DNA of 64,000 bases from Gnetum montanum (lineage: Eukaryota; Streptophyta; Gnetopsida; Gnetales; Gnetaceae), in the NCBI GenBank assembly GCA_015680685.1, contig MNCI01001919.1, forward strand, positions 900,712 through 964,711, given 5' to 3'. Of this stretch, positions 34,615 to 47,544 are shown one piece after another. The translations under genes were made by a program, and so were the position numbers. Each line of letters begins with the position of its first letter. Positions within the stretch are counted from its first letter, which is position 1. The notes beneath the pieces were generated by a model. The model had not been told where the DNA came from and made no database searches. It saw only the letters and a program-made list of their open reading frames with translations.

Positions 34615-36753
34615 AGGAGCAACCAAATATGCATGGAACGAACTAAGGAAACCCATGCCCATAACGAAGGCATAGACACATTGAAATATGAGCGTCGCCA
34701 ACTTCCACCCCTCAACCTAAGAACATCAGTTGGGAGAAGTTGGGCACTTCTACGAAATTCAAACAAACGCTCATTATTTCGGATCTCTCCCTTACAACTC
34801 AGTCATGGGGGAGATGGCCACCTATGCTAATCATATGGGGCCCTCAGTTCTTTTAAGTTTTTGTTTTACATGTTTTTGTTTTACAACGTTTTTGTTTTAC
34901 ACATTTTTGTTTTACAAATTTCTTTAACTTTTCTACTTTTTGTTTTACAAATTTCTTTAACTTTTCTCATTTTTGTTTTACATCATCGTTATACTTTTTC
35001 AATTTTGTGTGTGTGTGTGTGATCCACCCTGTAAGTTTGTCCCATAATAAGCGTTCTTCATGATGGTATGAACTGTTTTCATATTGATTGCTAATGTTTG
35101 GTTTTTACCTTTAAGTCACAATGTTGATACTAAGGTATGTTTCTTTTGATATGGCAGGCAATGAGACCACTTCATCCATCCATCCACCAATTTCTATGGT
35201 TTCTCTCGGCTTGGAAATGTACAGTCCCTTTCTAATAAGAACTTTAACGAATCGGTGACTGGGGATTTCTCAAACTAAGGAAGGACTCATGGATTGAAAA
35301 GGGTGTGACTTCAAGGGAACTCGATGCTTTTGTGTTGGTCATTCTCTTGGGTGCTTGAATGTTTCTTCTTGAGTTTTCTTGTCGTTCCGATGTTACCCAC
35401 TTATTGGAAGCTAAGACAATAAAAATAAGAAGTCTTTGCATGGTGTGGTTCTCACGCATAAAAACATAAAACACAAAAAAAAAACCAAGTGAGAATTCAA
35501 AGCACACCCCTTAGACAAATAAACTTGGGCTACAAGCACTAGTTATGGAACCAAAAGTGTTCCCTCTAACTAAGGCCCTTCTCACCTCCCATTCTCTCCT
35601 TTGTTTCATCAGAATGGTGGTGGCTCTTGTAGAGTGCATTCTTGTTGCCCAAGTGGATGGTTTAACCGAATGTGTTGATGCAAAGTCACTGGATGTGCTT
35701 GGTTTGAGGCTGGAGTTGGAATGAGATTTGCCAAGTCACATTAATCATCAAACACACAAGGGGCTGTACACCACCTTGTTCTTGGGATTCCATTCCATTT
35801 CTCTTCTTTCCATCCTTCTCTCCATTGTTCACCTCATTGCCAATTGTATCATTAGTGTATATATTTTGGTTGATGCATTGTTTTCTTTTGGTAAATTCTT
35901 GTGGTTACGACTTTAACTCTTGTTCCAAAGGACATTCCCAGAGCCTACAGACTCTTTGAATGTGGGTTTGTCAGGGCATTACGGGCATTAGCCTGCTTTG
36001 GGGAGGACCCACTAGCATTCCTATTTGGAACTTTAGTTAAATTCTTTCCCTTAACATTTTGTAATTAATTTTATTTTGTTCATTTCCATCTTGACATCCA
36101 TTTCATCGATGCCATAGTTGTCCCTTTTTATCTATCTTTCTTATTCCTTTTCTTTCTCCATTCTAACGCTACCGGAGGTTCATGATTAGTCATGGGGGTA
36201 TGGGGCCTAATTTTTTTGATTTTCTCCTAGCCCCGAAATTTTTGATTTTCTTCCTAACCCCTACACCTTCGGTAGTCATCAGTAACATATTCCTAGATCC
36301 ATATCAGCCATACCACAACCTAGCCAATGAGTTTACACCAAAGCAAGTTATCAATTACATGATGATTTAATTACCCTTGCTAATATACGATTGTGTTGTG
36401 TGTGCAGATGGTGGACATGCAAACAACGGATTGGATTTGGAGCAAACAATTGGGATGGAGTAGCGTTGAAGTAGCTATGCAAGGAGCAAGATCGATGGCA
36501 TGCTTACGAATGGACAACAAAGGCGCAATCTTGGTGTTGGCAGTAGCAACACTTCTTTCTTTCTCTCTCTTTCTCAATTTCCAACAAAGGCCTGATGTCA
36601 TTGTAATAAGATGTTCACCCTTGTTTTCATGAACACCAGTTTTGTCAATTCTTGTAATAATGATCCATTCACATGTCATCCCATTAGTTCCATTCCCCTC
36701 AATAATTCCATACCTACCTAATATTATTGTAAGGAACTCAAGGAAGAGTTTTC
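34615..36753 (+). other. 3' region of A without pol
   Basis: About 2.1 kb. The first 200 bases contain a segment like the RT-preceding spacer of E. Then a tandem TTTTGTTTTACA repeat at 34857-34983, a (GT)n run at 35006-35021, and no recognised coding region up to the polypurine tract. Open segments here (for example 35728-35916, 36393-36632) show no known domain. Confidence 0.55.
34857..34983 (+). repeat. Tandem TTTTTGTTTTACA repeat
   Basis: Six copies of TTTTTGTTTTACA with spacers of 3-6 bases, then 24-27 bases. Located in the 3' UTR of A. Confidence 0.85.
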
Positions 36754-36770
36754 ATTTAGTCATGGGGGTA
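36754..36770 (+). other. Polypurine tract of A
   Basis: TTTAGTCATGGGGGTA directly before TGATGAG at 36771; also found in B and F. Confidence 0.85.
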
Positions 36771-37662
36771 TGATGAGATGCGATATCGCGTACGTGATAT
36801 CACGTCGTCCCCTACGATGTTGCGTACATGATATCGCGGTCCGCCGCCAAATCTATAAATAATATGTGGCACTCCCCTCATTTCTCATCCTATGCTTAAA
36901 GTAGGGAAACTCTGGCAATTTGATCACTCCAAAGATAGAATATTTTCCATGTGCCCACAGTAGGAGTCCCCAAGTGAACAGATCTTTATTCGAGCAGCTT
37001 TGTACCTGAACGCAAGTTGTGTACAGCAATAAAGACAAGCTTTGTGGATAAACCTTGCAGTGCATGGAATAGGATTTATTACATGTTATTTATTGTTTTC
37101 CTAGTAACTCGGCATGAGTATGACTTGGTTATGAGCATTGACGAATGTGTATGGCTAACCAAGGAATTGGCTACTCATCGCGATTAGATTCTCTCACCCT
37201 TGTCTCCTAGAATGCGTGATGAGTACAACTTGATTACGAGCATCTATGGATGTGTACAGCTTCAGTATGACCACTTCGAGCACATGTGTTACGTGTGGTG
37301 ATCCCAGTAATGATTAGCATTTGGTAGCCACAATTGCATAGTTCAGGGTGTGTATGGTAAGTGGGAACGGATGCTAACACTAGTTAATTTAGACTTAGGT
37401 CCTTAGTTAGAGTTAGTTAGCTTTCTCAACCCTTCACCTCATAACATAGGAGATAAAACCAGAAAAGACCAAAAAATTCATATACCTTGGACTTACTTAA
37501 CCATACACTGTGACAACAACAAGTAAGTCTGGGAAGACAACGAATGATTAACCCCAAGTGTTCCATGGGGCGTTTAGGCATTTAGTCTACGGAGTTTGAC
37601 CGGATCGCACATGCTACGCTCGTTTCGTATGGTTGAGTGTAGGGGTACCTCACCACTCATTA
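36771..37662 (+). repeat. 3' LTR of A
   Basis: 892 bp. Complete, so it serves as the reference for the gapped 5' LTR. TATA box 36853-36860. GATATCGCG, GATATCACG and GATATCGCGG words lie at 36780-36840. A polyadenylation-like AATAAAG is at 37028. Confidence 0.9.
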
Positions 37663-37667
37663 ATAAT

Positions 37668-39370
37668 GTAGTTAAATATTATCAAAATCAATTGATGAAT
37701 CAATTGTTGAACCAGAACAGTCAAGCATATGTATATCAATTTTTCCTACAACCAAATCATATAGCATAACAACATGGAGATTCATAATCTCATTTTGACA
37801 AGGTGTATGATACCCATGAAGAGAAATGACCTAGGAGAGAATCTAAGAATGAGAATGAAAGTGGCAACATATAATGTATTGGCAAGATTTGTAGCTAGTA
37901 AGAGATAACATCCACTATGTCCACCATGGGCCTTGGACTAGCATGAGTGTTAATATCCATGCATCTTAGCATAGTTACAAGAATTGAATGTTGATGTCTT
38001 GTGGCTACAAGTCTTACCATGGAAATTCCTATATCAATTCCCACTAAACTTTGGAAAGATAGGATACAAAGGTATTTACAAGCAAGAAGGTTCTTGTGGA
38101 AGTTCTTCTTTTGAGCCACACAAATTAGCCTATTATAGGAATTACAACATGGATGATTAAATAAGACTTTATAAAGAAGCCAAGTTTTAATTAGTAGAAA
38201 TATTTAAATGAAGTTTAGAAGATATGATTTTTAAACCCTAGAACTTCAAATCATGGAAAAGAAAGACTTGTCATGGATCCAAATAAGCCACATTACTTTG
38301 GAAATGGTACTAAAAATCAAGTTATTAGGAAGATGTGTATGTGTGGTTAATACACATTTAATTACAAAATCAACATGTTTATGTGTCAAATTATACCAAG
38401 GAACATACTTGATTAAGAAAATAGAGAAAAGTTTGAAGAATAAGTTTTTTCTAAGATATACCGATCTAGTGCCAATTGTCCTTTATGAAGACTTCAATGC
38501 AAAATTCATAAGTAGTGAAAATTAATTCTTAAAAAATGGATACGTAAAGAAATCCTTGGAAGAGAAACCCAATTTGAAAAGGATGTTCCCATCAATCCAA
38601 CATGAAATTCCATTGGCTAGTGCATATTCTGCTTCAAATCTTCAATAGATAAATTAGATTCTAGAATTCAAAAAAAAAATGATGTTGATGAATAGTACTC
38701 ATCAAGAACCACAATTTAGTAATTACTTTCCCATGATTAATAAAAATGAGTCAACAAAATTTTTCATTGAGAATCTAGATTATATTTGGTATGATGTCTG
38801 ATTCTTCCAAGTTGCCAAGTTACTCGAGTTAATTTTTGAAGAAGAAGTTGGAAGAAGCACGATCAAGCCCTTCCATCCCAAACAAGACCATCTAATCATA
38901 TACCACTTATGGTAGAACTATAGTTACTTCCATTGATTCCCAAGGTTGATCAAGATTAGGAAGTATCTTAACCTTACTTTTATTTTATGATTTTATAATT
39001 TTGTTTATTATTTATATTTTCATTTAGATAAGTAAAATTTTTACAATAATGCAAGTTGAGAATAAGGATTTGCCCTACATTCAATTTGATAACTAGATAT
39101 AAGTTGCACTTTGTATGACCTTGGTTAGGACTAGTGATTGGTGGTTGGTGGATCCCTAATTTAACTCTTACCATTACCTTAGAAAATAAGTATTGATAAA
39201 GTAATATCCAAATTCCTATATATTTTTCTTATATATATTTCATTTACAAAATAAGAAAGAAAAAACTTCAAGTTCAAAGGAGAAATCAAATTATTGAAGC
39301 ATAGAATCCTAAAACAAGCATTGAAGCTATGAAAAAATAGTGAACATGGACTTTTTTGAGGGTGAATGAA
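37668..39370 (+). other. Interior of N, right part, no recognised protein
   Basis: Open segments at 38253-38525 (plus) and 37895-38119 (minus) show no known domain. It is continuous with 27378-30684 when A is removed. Confidence 0.5.
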
Positions 39371-39387
39371 ACCTAAGGAGGATAGGT

Positions 39388-39961
39388 TGTAATGTCCCCA
39401 TTTACAAATGGTGTTGTTTCATAATGAAGATAGAGCCTCTTCATAATAAGTATTATCATTATTGTAATAAGACATAAAAAAAGAGTTGTAATTAAGACTT
39501 GAAAAGGGCATGTTGTAATAAGGAACTTGTATCTTGAGGCGATCTTTGAGGTTGTAACCTAAGGCATTTATACCCAAGCATTAGAGGTCATATCAGCATG
39601 GAGTTATGAAGTTGGTAAAGGTGAGTAATGGGTGCTAAGTGAAGTGACACAGAAAAATGACTAGCCATCTCTTTTGATTAATTATAGGCCTAATCATGGT
39701 GGTAGCATTGGATTGTCTCTAAGGAATAGATGCTAAAGGAATAAAGCCCCAAGAAACACTCAAAGCATGATCCAAATATACTATTCTACATCAATAAAGC
39801 ATTCTTTTATTTTTCCTTCTACATTTTACCCAATAATTTTCTTTATGCATAATTTTGAATGTTATATATATTTTATGTTTGTTATGTTATCTTCTTATGA
39901 ATAATATTTAATATAACATATAGTTGATGTTTGCCATGACATTTGGGAATGGGATGTCATA
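39388..39961 (+). repeat. 3' LTR of N
   Basis: 574 bp, TGTAATGTCCCC...GGGATGTCATA; the terminal CA has become TA. Preceded by the polypurine tract ACCTAAGGAGGATAGGT (39371-39387). Confidence 0.85.
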
Positions 39962-40168
39962 GTTATTAAGATAAAGCTTAAGGCATAAGAATAATCTTTG
40001 CTAGAAATTTAAGGGATTATGTGGATCTCTTGAGGGAGAATATAATAATGCATTGGATTGATCTAGAGACTCATTTCTTTACTTAAGGGTTAGTTTTACT
40101 AAAGCCTTATAAAGGTTATGGTATTCTTGAAATCATATTTTAAGAGTGATAAAATTCTTTAAAGTCAA

Positions 40169-41020
40169 TGATGGGATATCGTATTTACAATATTGTATCA
40201 TTGGTTACATCATTGTAGATACGATGTAGTGGATTCTAGTCATCATTATAAATACCAACCCACCATCGTGTCACTCAAATAACTTTCATTTGATCCTTAG
40301 TGAAATTTTTATAGTTTCTTTTTGTGAGTTACACATAGAGTTAGAGTTAGAATTGAATGCCTAAAGTGTGGTAACTAATAGTTGTATAGAGTCTTCATTT
40401 AAGTGGACTGTACTTGGATACAATTTAGAATCAACAATAAAGATTAAGATTATTTCTTACCATTGTAACATCTCACGTAGTTTACTTTTATTTTCTAACA
40501 TGTTTACTTTAATTGAGTTCTTTACATTTTTAAGGACTCTACTTTTTCTATGTCTATTAGTAAGGTAGAATAAGTATGACTATTTTTTAGCATTAAGTGT
40601 AATTTTTTGGTAACCTAGTAGTGACGTCACTTGATTCACTTAGTAGTGAGTTTACTTAATAATCCTAGTAATGCTTACATGAGTCTAGGATGTGTATCGA
40701 AAGCTAGGAATGGATGCATATCACCATAGGCTAGGATAGATCTAAATTTCTATTATTACCTAGATTTATACTTTATTCTCATTTTCATTATGGAAACACT
40801 TACAATTAATTTGATCCTACAACATCATGATATCATATACCTTACCAAGAGTTAAACCATACTACTCATACTTTACTAACTGAATGTGAGAAGATAATGA
40901 TCACAAATCAACTATCAACCACTAGCATACTTACATTATTCATCCATAAATTATGATCTTCTTATGCATGAATGTTTGTGACGTGTATGGTAGAGTGTTG
41001 GAATACCCAGTTTCTCTTCA
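40169..41020 (+). repeat. 5' LTR of element E
   Basis: 852 bp, from TGATGGGATATCG to TTTCTCTTCA. The end is adjacent to the primer-binding site TTGGCATCGTTGCTAGTGAC. TATA box ATTATAAATAC at 40245-40255, only about 76 bases from the start. The upstream words GGATATCGTA, AATATTGTATC and GATACGATG look like decayed GCGATATCGC words. Confidence 0.75.
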
Positions 41021-41021
41021 T

Positions 41022-41040
41022 TGGCATCGTTGCTAGTGAC
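41022..41040 (+). promoter_or_regulatory. Primer-binding site of E
   Basis: TGGCATCGTTGCTAGTGAC, related to the A site at 31355. Confidence 0.65.
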
Positions 41041-41167
41041 GTGTCAATGTTGGCTTAGTAGTTGATTTTATTAGAGTTCATTGTATTAAGAATTACAAAG
41101 TCTATCTTTCACACTTAAATCAATTCTTTTAACACACACACATATTTAAAAGCATCAAAAACATAAT

Positions 41168-42660
41168 ATGGCTTCTACATTTAAGGAGAAATCACCACTT
41201 GCTAATGAAATTCATAAGAGCCATGACAAAGGATATGATAAAGAAGAATGGAGTACGCCCATGCAAACTAGGATATCCTACATTCACATTGATCCATATT
41301 ATTATTATTTCATATTTTTCTTTCATCAGGATGAAAAAATACCTTCAAAACATTCTACACCATCTATGCTACATTATTTTACCTTCAAAACATTCTACAC
41401 CATCTATGCTACAAGAAACTCTTGTGAGGTTAAACCTTGATCACATACAAGAATAATTCCACATCATAGAACACATGACTATATCATACAACCAATATAG
41501 ATCCAAATAAGAAGGAATTTTATTATGGAAACAAGGCATGAGCTTGATAAAGAAAAGAAAGTACCACAAATGGTTGTCCTAAAGGAAATTTATGATGTCA
41601 TGTTCCACACAAAGAAATTCTATCAAACCTATGGATCTCAATCTCAAATACCAGTCATTCATATCAAAGATCCCATTAGGATAAAGTTGCATTTAGCTCT
41701 CACAAAAACACCTGAAGAATATAAGTAAGAGCCCACACTTAGGAGGAACTTATGGACTAGAATCTCCATTGAATCATGATGTCACAGAAGGAGAACTAGC
41801 TAACACCCTTCTCCAACTTCCTTTTCTTCCTTCTCATACTCCTCCCAAGAGTATGACAAGAGAGAATGTCAAGTAAGAGACCATGATAAAGAAAGAAAAA
41901 GAGATCTTGAGTGACATGAGCATCAAAGAAGATATCCTAATGATGAAGAAGATGATTAGGAGCAAAGAAGAGAAAGAATCAGCCATGAAGAGAGAAAGCG
42001 TTATGAGCATCAAAGTGGTTGCTACTACAATAGAGCTTACAAACCCAAAGATTATAAAGAACCCCTACTAGTAACTTGTAGCATGATTAATATTAGGAAT
42101 GTAGTGTATTTTTCTACTATGCACATGAGGGATAGTTGCATCAAGCAACTAGATATGAACAATATCTTAAAATTTGAAGGTGGATACAATGTAGATTCAA
42201 AACACCATCTTTAAGCCTTCCATGATTTCTATGCTCTTTAGAACATAAATAATAATTGATAGAAACTCAAGTTGTTTCCTAGAATACTTATAAAGAAAGT
42301 AGAGAGCTAGTATAGATCCTTAGAACCAAAATACATTTGAAGATGGAGTATCATGCTAGAGCTCTTCAATGACAAATATCAAACTTATTCTAGAGTGTCT
42401 AATTTTAGAAAATAGATACAAGGATGGAAGCAAGGAACACATGAATCCATTAATGTGATAATGGATAGATACTATTCATTATTACATAGGTGTCAAAAGA
42501 TGAGGAAGGATGAAAAGTATGGTAATATGAACATCCTAAAAGATGTTGTCTTGTTATGACCCACTTACAAGATTTTGGGTCATATGTACTTAATCCAAAA
42601 TTCATCAAGAAATAGATGCCTAGAAGATTACCTTATCTACAAGATAACTTCAAATAATCC
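41168..42660 (+). pseudogene. Decayed gag of E
   Basis: The capsid core near 42150-42480 contains QLDMNNILKFEGGYNVD, KLKLFPRI, then TAG at the same Trp codon as in A, and MLELFN, with GWKQGTHE and RYYSLLHRC following. A zinc-knuckle remnant YEHPKRCC is near 42530. Heavily interrupted. Confidence 0.7.
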
Positions 42661-43289
42661 TATTAGCAAACATACTATCTAGGTGGGGCATATTCTCAGC
42701 TTTAGAAATAGTATCAGCAATAATGGTAACAACCACAAGCATGGGGAATGCCATCACCAAGGCAATAGTATCCATATAGAAAACATGATTCCTATGGATA
42801 CTATGTTCAACATTCAATCTTTCTAGGGAATACATGATCTCATGCTTCCTCTCACTACTACCTACTAGAATATCATTGATTCACAACAACATGAATGGAT
42901 TCAAATTCTTACATGCCTCAACCAGTAGCTAGTTCTTTATTAGAAACTCCTAACTCACTACCACTAGTGTTGCCACTGATTATGTAAGGAGAACTACCAA
43001 TAAAACTATAACAAAAAAGTACCACCAAGGTAATTAATACACAATAGGATGTAATCACAAGTAAACCAAGGGTTCAAAAATGTCCTTTCTTAGAAAAAGT
43101 TCCAAAAAGGTTCAAAGAATGAGAACTTCACCTACATCCATCGCATCTACACATACTCTTCAAGGGAACACTATGCCTTATTATATGGATCAAAATTTGA
43201 CCACTGTCATGATCACTCAAATATTCACACACTAGATTAAAGTAGAAGCACTTCCCAAAAAGAACATATATGTTGAAAGTCCCTTAGTG

Positions 43290-43570
43290 TATCTACAGAT
43301 AGCAAGACATAAACCCTACAAGGCTCTACTAGATTTGAGGTCAAGAGCAAATATGATTTCACAAGATATGTACAAACCTTGGAATCTTCCTCCACCAAAG
43401 AAAAGCATCATCTCACTAAAGATTATAGATTAGTTGATTTCCATCGTACTTGGGTAGATATAAGATGTCATCACCACCATTAGTGACTAGTCTTATCCTA
43501 TTGATTTTCTTGTCATCCACATGGGAAGAAATAAAGGAGAATTTCCTAGTACTATGAATGCTAAGCTAGG
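43290..43570 (+). pseudogene. Decayed protease of E
   Basis: ALLDLRSRANMISQDMYKPW near 43325 matches A's ALLDSGSRVNLISREMY, but the DSG loop reads DLR. Followed by SYPIDFLVI and GEFPS, as in A. Inactive. Confidence 0.65.
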
Positions 43571-44089
43571 AATCATAGACTTGTCCTTGAAAATATCCAT
43601 AGAAGATGAAGCTGGAATTACATAGAGATGTAGAGTTCAATGTATTTCATACAATGATAATGGGTGCAATTACATGTAGAAAATTTGGGCTATGAAAGAT
43701 AACACTAATACAACATGCAGTCAATGTATGGAGGACATGTGTATGCAATAATGCATGTATGTAGCAGCCACATGACAAGAAGGCATCCAGTGACTAATCA
43801 TTAAAAAAGATATAGAATCCAATATATGCTTGAAACCATTGAACAAAATCACAAGTCCCTACATTGAAGAAATTAATAAGTTAGAATAGTTTAGAAGGAA
43901 ACATCCCTACATACAATCACATCATAAAGAAGATATCAACTAGGGATAATTAGATATACAAGAAAAGTATAAACTAGAATCTTTAGAACTAAAATCCCTA
44001 CCAAAAAACTAGAATATTTTTTTCTAAATAATAAAAAAATTGGTAATTATCAATGCCAATCTTGATAAAGATAAAAAAAGGAACTTATT

Positions 44090-45640
44090 AGGAGTGGTAA
44101 ATAAATGGCCCACTACATTTACATGGAACTATGATGAGATAACTGGTATAGATCCACGCATTTTTCAACACCAAATCTATACAAATCCAACTATCAAGCC
44201 ACACTACTAACCTTAAAGAAGATTGAATCCCAAACTCAAAGAAGTTATCAAACAAGAATTAGAAAAACTGCTAAAAGTAGGGCTCCTCTATCCTATAGTA
44301 GACAGTGAATGGGTTAGTTTCTTAGTTACTATTTCAAAGAAAGGTGAGAAGTGGATGGTTTTCATTGAATTTAGAAACATTTAAGAATCATTTTCCTTTA
44401 ACATTTGTTGAATAGGTCCTGAGCACCATTGTAGAACATCAGTACTACAGTTTCCTTGATGGGTATAGTAGGTATAACCAAATCCAAATTGCACTGGAAG
44501 ACTAAGAAAAGATCACATTTGCTAGTCCATGGGGGATTGTTTAATACAACATGATGCCATTTTCATTGTGTAATGTACCCACTACTTTTCAAATACTTGT
44601 ACTTAGCATCTTCCATAAGAAAACTGGTAATGGGGTTGAAGTCTTTCTGGATGACTTATCCACATACTAGCTAGACTTTAAACAATCCTTGGATTGTTTA
44701 GAGTAGGTACTGAAAATATGTATAAAGATCAATCTAAAGCTCAATTGGTAGAAAAGCCATTTAATAGTTCAAGATGGTATAGTTATAGGACATACAGTAT
44801 CTCACAAAGGAATAGATGTAGATCAAGAGAAGATTAGAGTCATCTAAAACATCATTCAAAGGTCACAAACCATGAAGGATATTAGATCATTTCTTAGTCA
44901 CATAGGATATTATAGAAGATTTAATAAAAATTTCTCAGAGATTGCAAAATCACTAATAGAACTTACAAAGAAAGATGCATCATTCCACTGGATAGAACTA
45001 TGTGAGAAGGCATTCAAGACATTAAAATAGAAACTAATCAGAACATAAAACCTTGAGCTTTGAATTGGTCCTAACACTTTCACACTATACACACTATGAG
45101 TAGTTCTCACTCATCTGGATGATTAAAGATAATCCTATTACATACACTATGATAGTCAAAGAATCACTAGGGCACAAGTTAATTACACCACTATAGAAAA
45201 GAAGCTTATGTTCATGGTGTATGAACATGAGAAATTCAAGCATTATGTGCTTGAATATCCTATTTATGTCCACAAAGATCATAGTTCTATTAGATTTATA
45301 ATGAATAAACCAGTAGTTAGTCCAAGGGTGATAAGATGACTTAAGATATTACAATAATTTGTCATCACCATGATAGATAAAAAGAAAACTAAAAACATTG
45401 TGGTCGATCATCTATCCAGACCTAGATGGGAACCACAAGACAATGATGAACCATTTTTAGACCAATTTTCTAATGAAAATATACTCACAAAAATATCAAA
45501 GGCTACAGCTTCAATAGAAAAGTTATGGATCTTTGATTATGTGACCTATCTCACTACACAAAAGCTTCCTACTAAATGGGATAAGGAACAAAAGGAGCAA
45601 TTCCTCCACTGCACCAAATAGTATATCAAAATTAATGGAA
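44090..45640 (+). pseudogene. Decayed reverse transcriptase and RNase H of E
   Basis: Pieces in changing frames: PKLKEVIKQELEKLLKVGLL, SEWVSFLVTISKKGEKW, an FxDG region near 44455, VFLDDLST (the [YF]xDD active site) near 44650, then IGHTVSHKGIDVDQEKI and IRSFLSHIGYYRRF. RNase H pieces follow, with HDNDEPFLDQF at 45440. This is the standard gypsy RT-RNase H order. Many TAG and TGA stops. Confidence 0.8.
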
Positions 45641-45875
45641 ATATTTATAATATCTATACTAATGGGATAGTTAGATGGTATGTTTCTGAGAAAGACCAAC
45701 AAAGAATCTTACAAGATGCACATGAAGAACCATGTGGTGGTCACTATGTAGGACAAAGGATAATACTCAAAAAAATAATGGTAAATTACTTCTAGCCTAT
45801 CATATTTAGAGATGCACACCAGTTTTCCTAATCTTGTGAGAGGTGTCAATGTGATGGTGGACTCACAACCAAAAA
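45640..45875 (+). pseudogene. Integrase zinc-binding domain of E, truncated
   Basis: HEEPCGGHYVGQR..., then FRDAHQFS and CERCQCDGG form the H-H-C-C integrase zinc finger. Pol similarity stops at about 45875; no integrase core follows. Confidence 0.75.
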
Positions 45876-45879
45876 CCAG

Positions 45880-47540
45880 TTTAGCTTTTTTATTATTTAT
45901 ATTGCTAGAAAATGCATATTAGTACATGGTGTCAATTTAGGTGTAATGATGGAACATATGAACTTGTTCCTATTTGTAATCCCATTTAATATCAGATTAT
46001 GATTTTCTTTCAATGTCAAAACAATAATTATCAAGTTTTTATGAGTGTAGTAAGTGCCATTTTGAGTTATAGTTTTATCAGGGTTTATTCTTTCTTATTG
46101 GAATTAAGTAATTTTTTGTAGATATGGTTGTTCTAGCATGTGCTAACATTTTAGTTTCCTTTGTTTGAGTTATGATGTTAACTAGGTGAGAAAAGCATAA
46201 AATTTATTATTGTACTTCATTCACTTTTTTTCTTATAATTTTTTCTTCTATTTTTGTTGTTTCAAAAAATGTTCATGGAAGTATGGGTGTCTTTCTTTCA
46301 TTGGGATATGGATTCTTTTGCATCAATCATTTAGTATTGTTCAACTTATTAAATTAACCAGTTTCAATGTTTAATGTTGTATACTAAATCTCAACTTATA
46401 GTTTTGTTGCTTTATTTTTGGAGTTCTAGGAATGGTTGAACAATATTTACTACATCTAGGTTACTATGCTTAAACCTCATAGTTTACTTAGTGGAAGTCA
46501 CTCCCTATGAATTACATAAAGAATAGGTTTCTAGTAATATTGGATTTTGTGTGTATCTATAGATCAGAACAGTGATTCCAACAGAGGGGTTATATGTGTG
46601 TTTATAGCTCTTAGTATTTGAGACTATATATTTAAGTTAGAGCTGAAGGTGCCCATTGTTCGGATCCTAGACCAAACCATCATCGTTAGATCTTGTGACT
46701 AGATGGCAACTAGGCATAGATTAACATAGAGAGATATTTGATTTGATATACAGGAAATCCTTAATATTTTGAAAAAAGAGGATGGGTCAAGAATACAAGG
46801 GATAATCATCAATATTAGGGGTCAAATGAAATCATTTATTCTTTCTCCTAAACATGAGAAAAATTCACATTATTGGCAATGAGGTATTCCTTGAATTGCA
46901 TGTTAAAAAATATTGTTGATATGGCCAGTGTTAAAGGAGAGCTTATATACATTATTACATGGATGAAACAACATACTATTTTGTTGTAATAACATAATGC
47001 ATTCAATCTAATTAACATAAATGGAATAAATATGAGGGTTACGGGGAAGGTGTATATGTTGAAATTCACATAGGCATCTGAGGTTCTTAAATAAGGAATA
47101 ACAGGCAAGATCATAAGAGAACTAGATTATAAGTGAAAGAGAAGGATGTTGCCTTATTTACTTTTATCATAAAGCTTTGGGACTCTCAAATTTAGAGAGA
47201 TGAAGTGTTATAGGTCAATCCAGAAGCTTCAAATGTTTTGGTAATAAGTTTACAAGTAGAATTTACATGTGTTTCCTTGAATTATAATTCACATCTTGGT
47301 ACAACAAATGTTTCAAGGCATAGGTCTTGTGCTCAAACAAGTAAGTTGTGCCCACTAATGGCATTTTTTTCATATATTAGTAGGTGTACATATATGTTTT
47401 GGATGATGAAAAGCATCATGAATCTATTTTGTCTTTTTATTTTTATTTTTGTGTATGTTTTCTTTCTCTCTCTCTCTTTGTTTATTCCTTTCTTTTTTCA
47501 CTTATTATTATCATTGCAAATGCCATAACCATTAAGGTGT
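45880..47540. other. Unassigned stretch between E and D
   Basis: No pol, LTR end or repeat recognised. A CT-rich run is at 47458-47500 and a minus open segment at 46848-47114 has no known domain. It separates two oppositely oriented truncated pol regions. Confidence 0.5.
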
Positions 47541-47544
47541 TACA

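Larger units (their letters stand above)
30685..37662 (+). mobile_element. Complete Athila-like gypsy element A (gag-protease only)
   Basis: The element runs from TGATGAG at 30685 to the end of the 3' LTR at 37662 (terminal CA changed to TA). Identical 5-base target duplications ATAAT lie at 30680-30684 and 37663-37667. LTRs are about 93% identical by eye over the first 290 bases, with most differences at CpG. It carries gag and protease but no reverse transcriptase, RNase H or integrase, so it depends on partners. It is inserted in the interior of N. Confidence 0.95.
26794..39961 (+). mobile_element. LTR element N, about 6.2 kb without the nested element A
   Basis: Direct LTRs 26794-27364 and 39388-39961, flanked by ATTAT (26789-26793) and GTTAT (39962-39966), a 5-base target duplication with one transition. 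A tRNA-iMet-type primer-binding site follows the 5' LTR, and a polypurine tract (ACCTAAGGAGGATAGGT) precedes the 3' LTR. The interior (27365-30684 and 37663-39387) encodes no recognisable protease, integrase or reverse transcriptase, so it looks like a large non-autonomous element. Confidence 0.8.

Noticed and set aside
47238-47528. 96-codon ORF with a hydrophobic C-terminus that could suggest a membrane protein
   Set aside because: The hydrophobic part is a translated CT-rich low-complexity run (47458-47500); no start context or homology.
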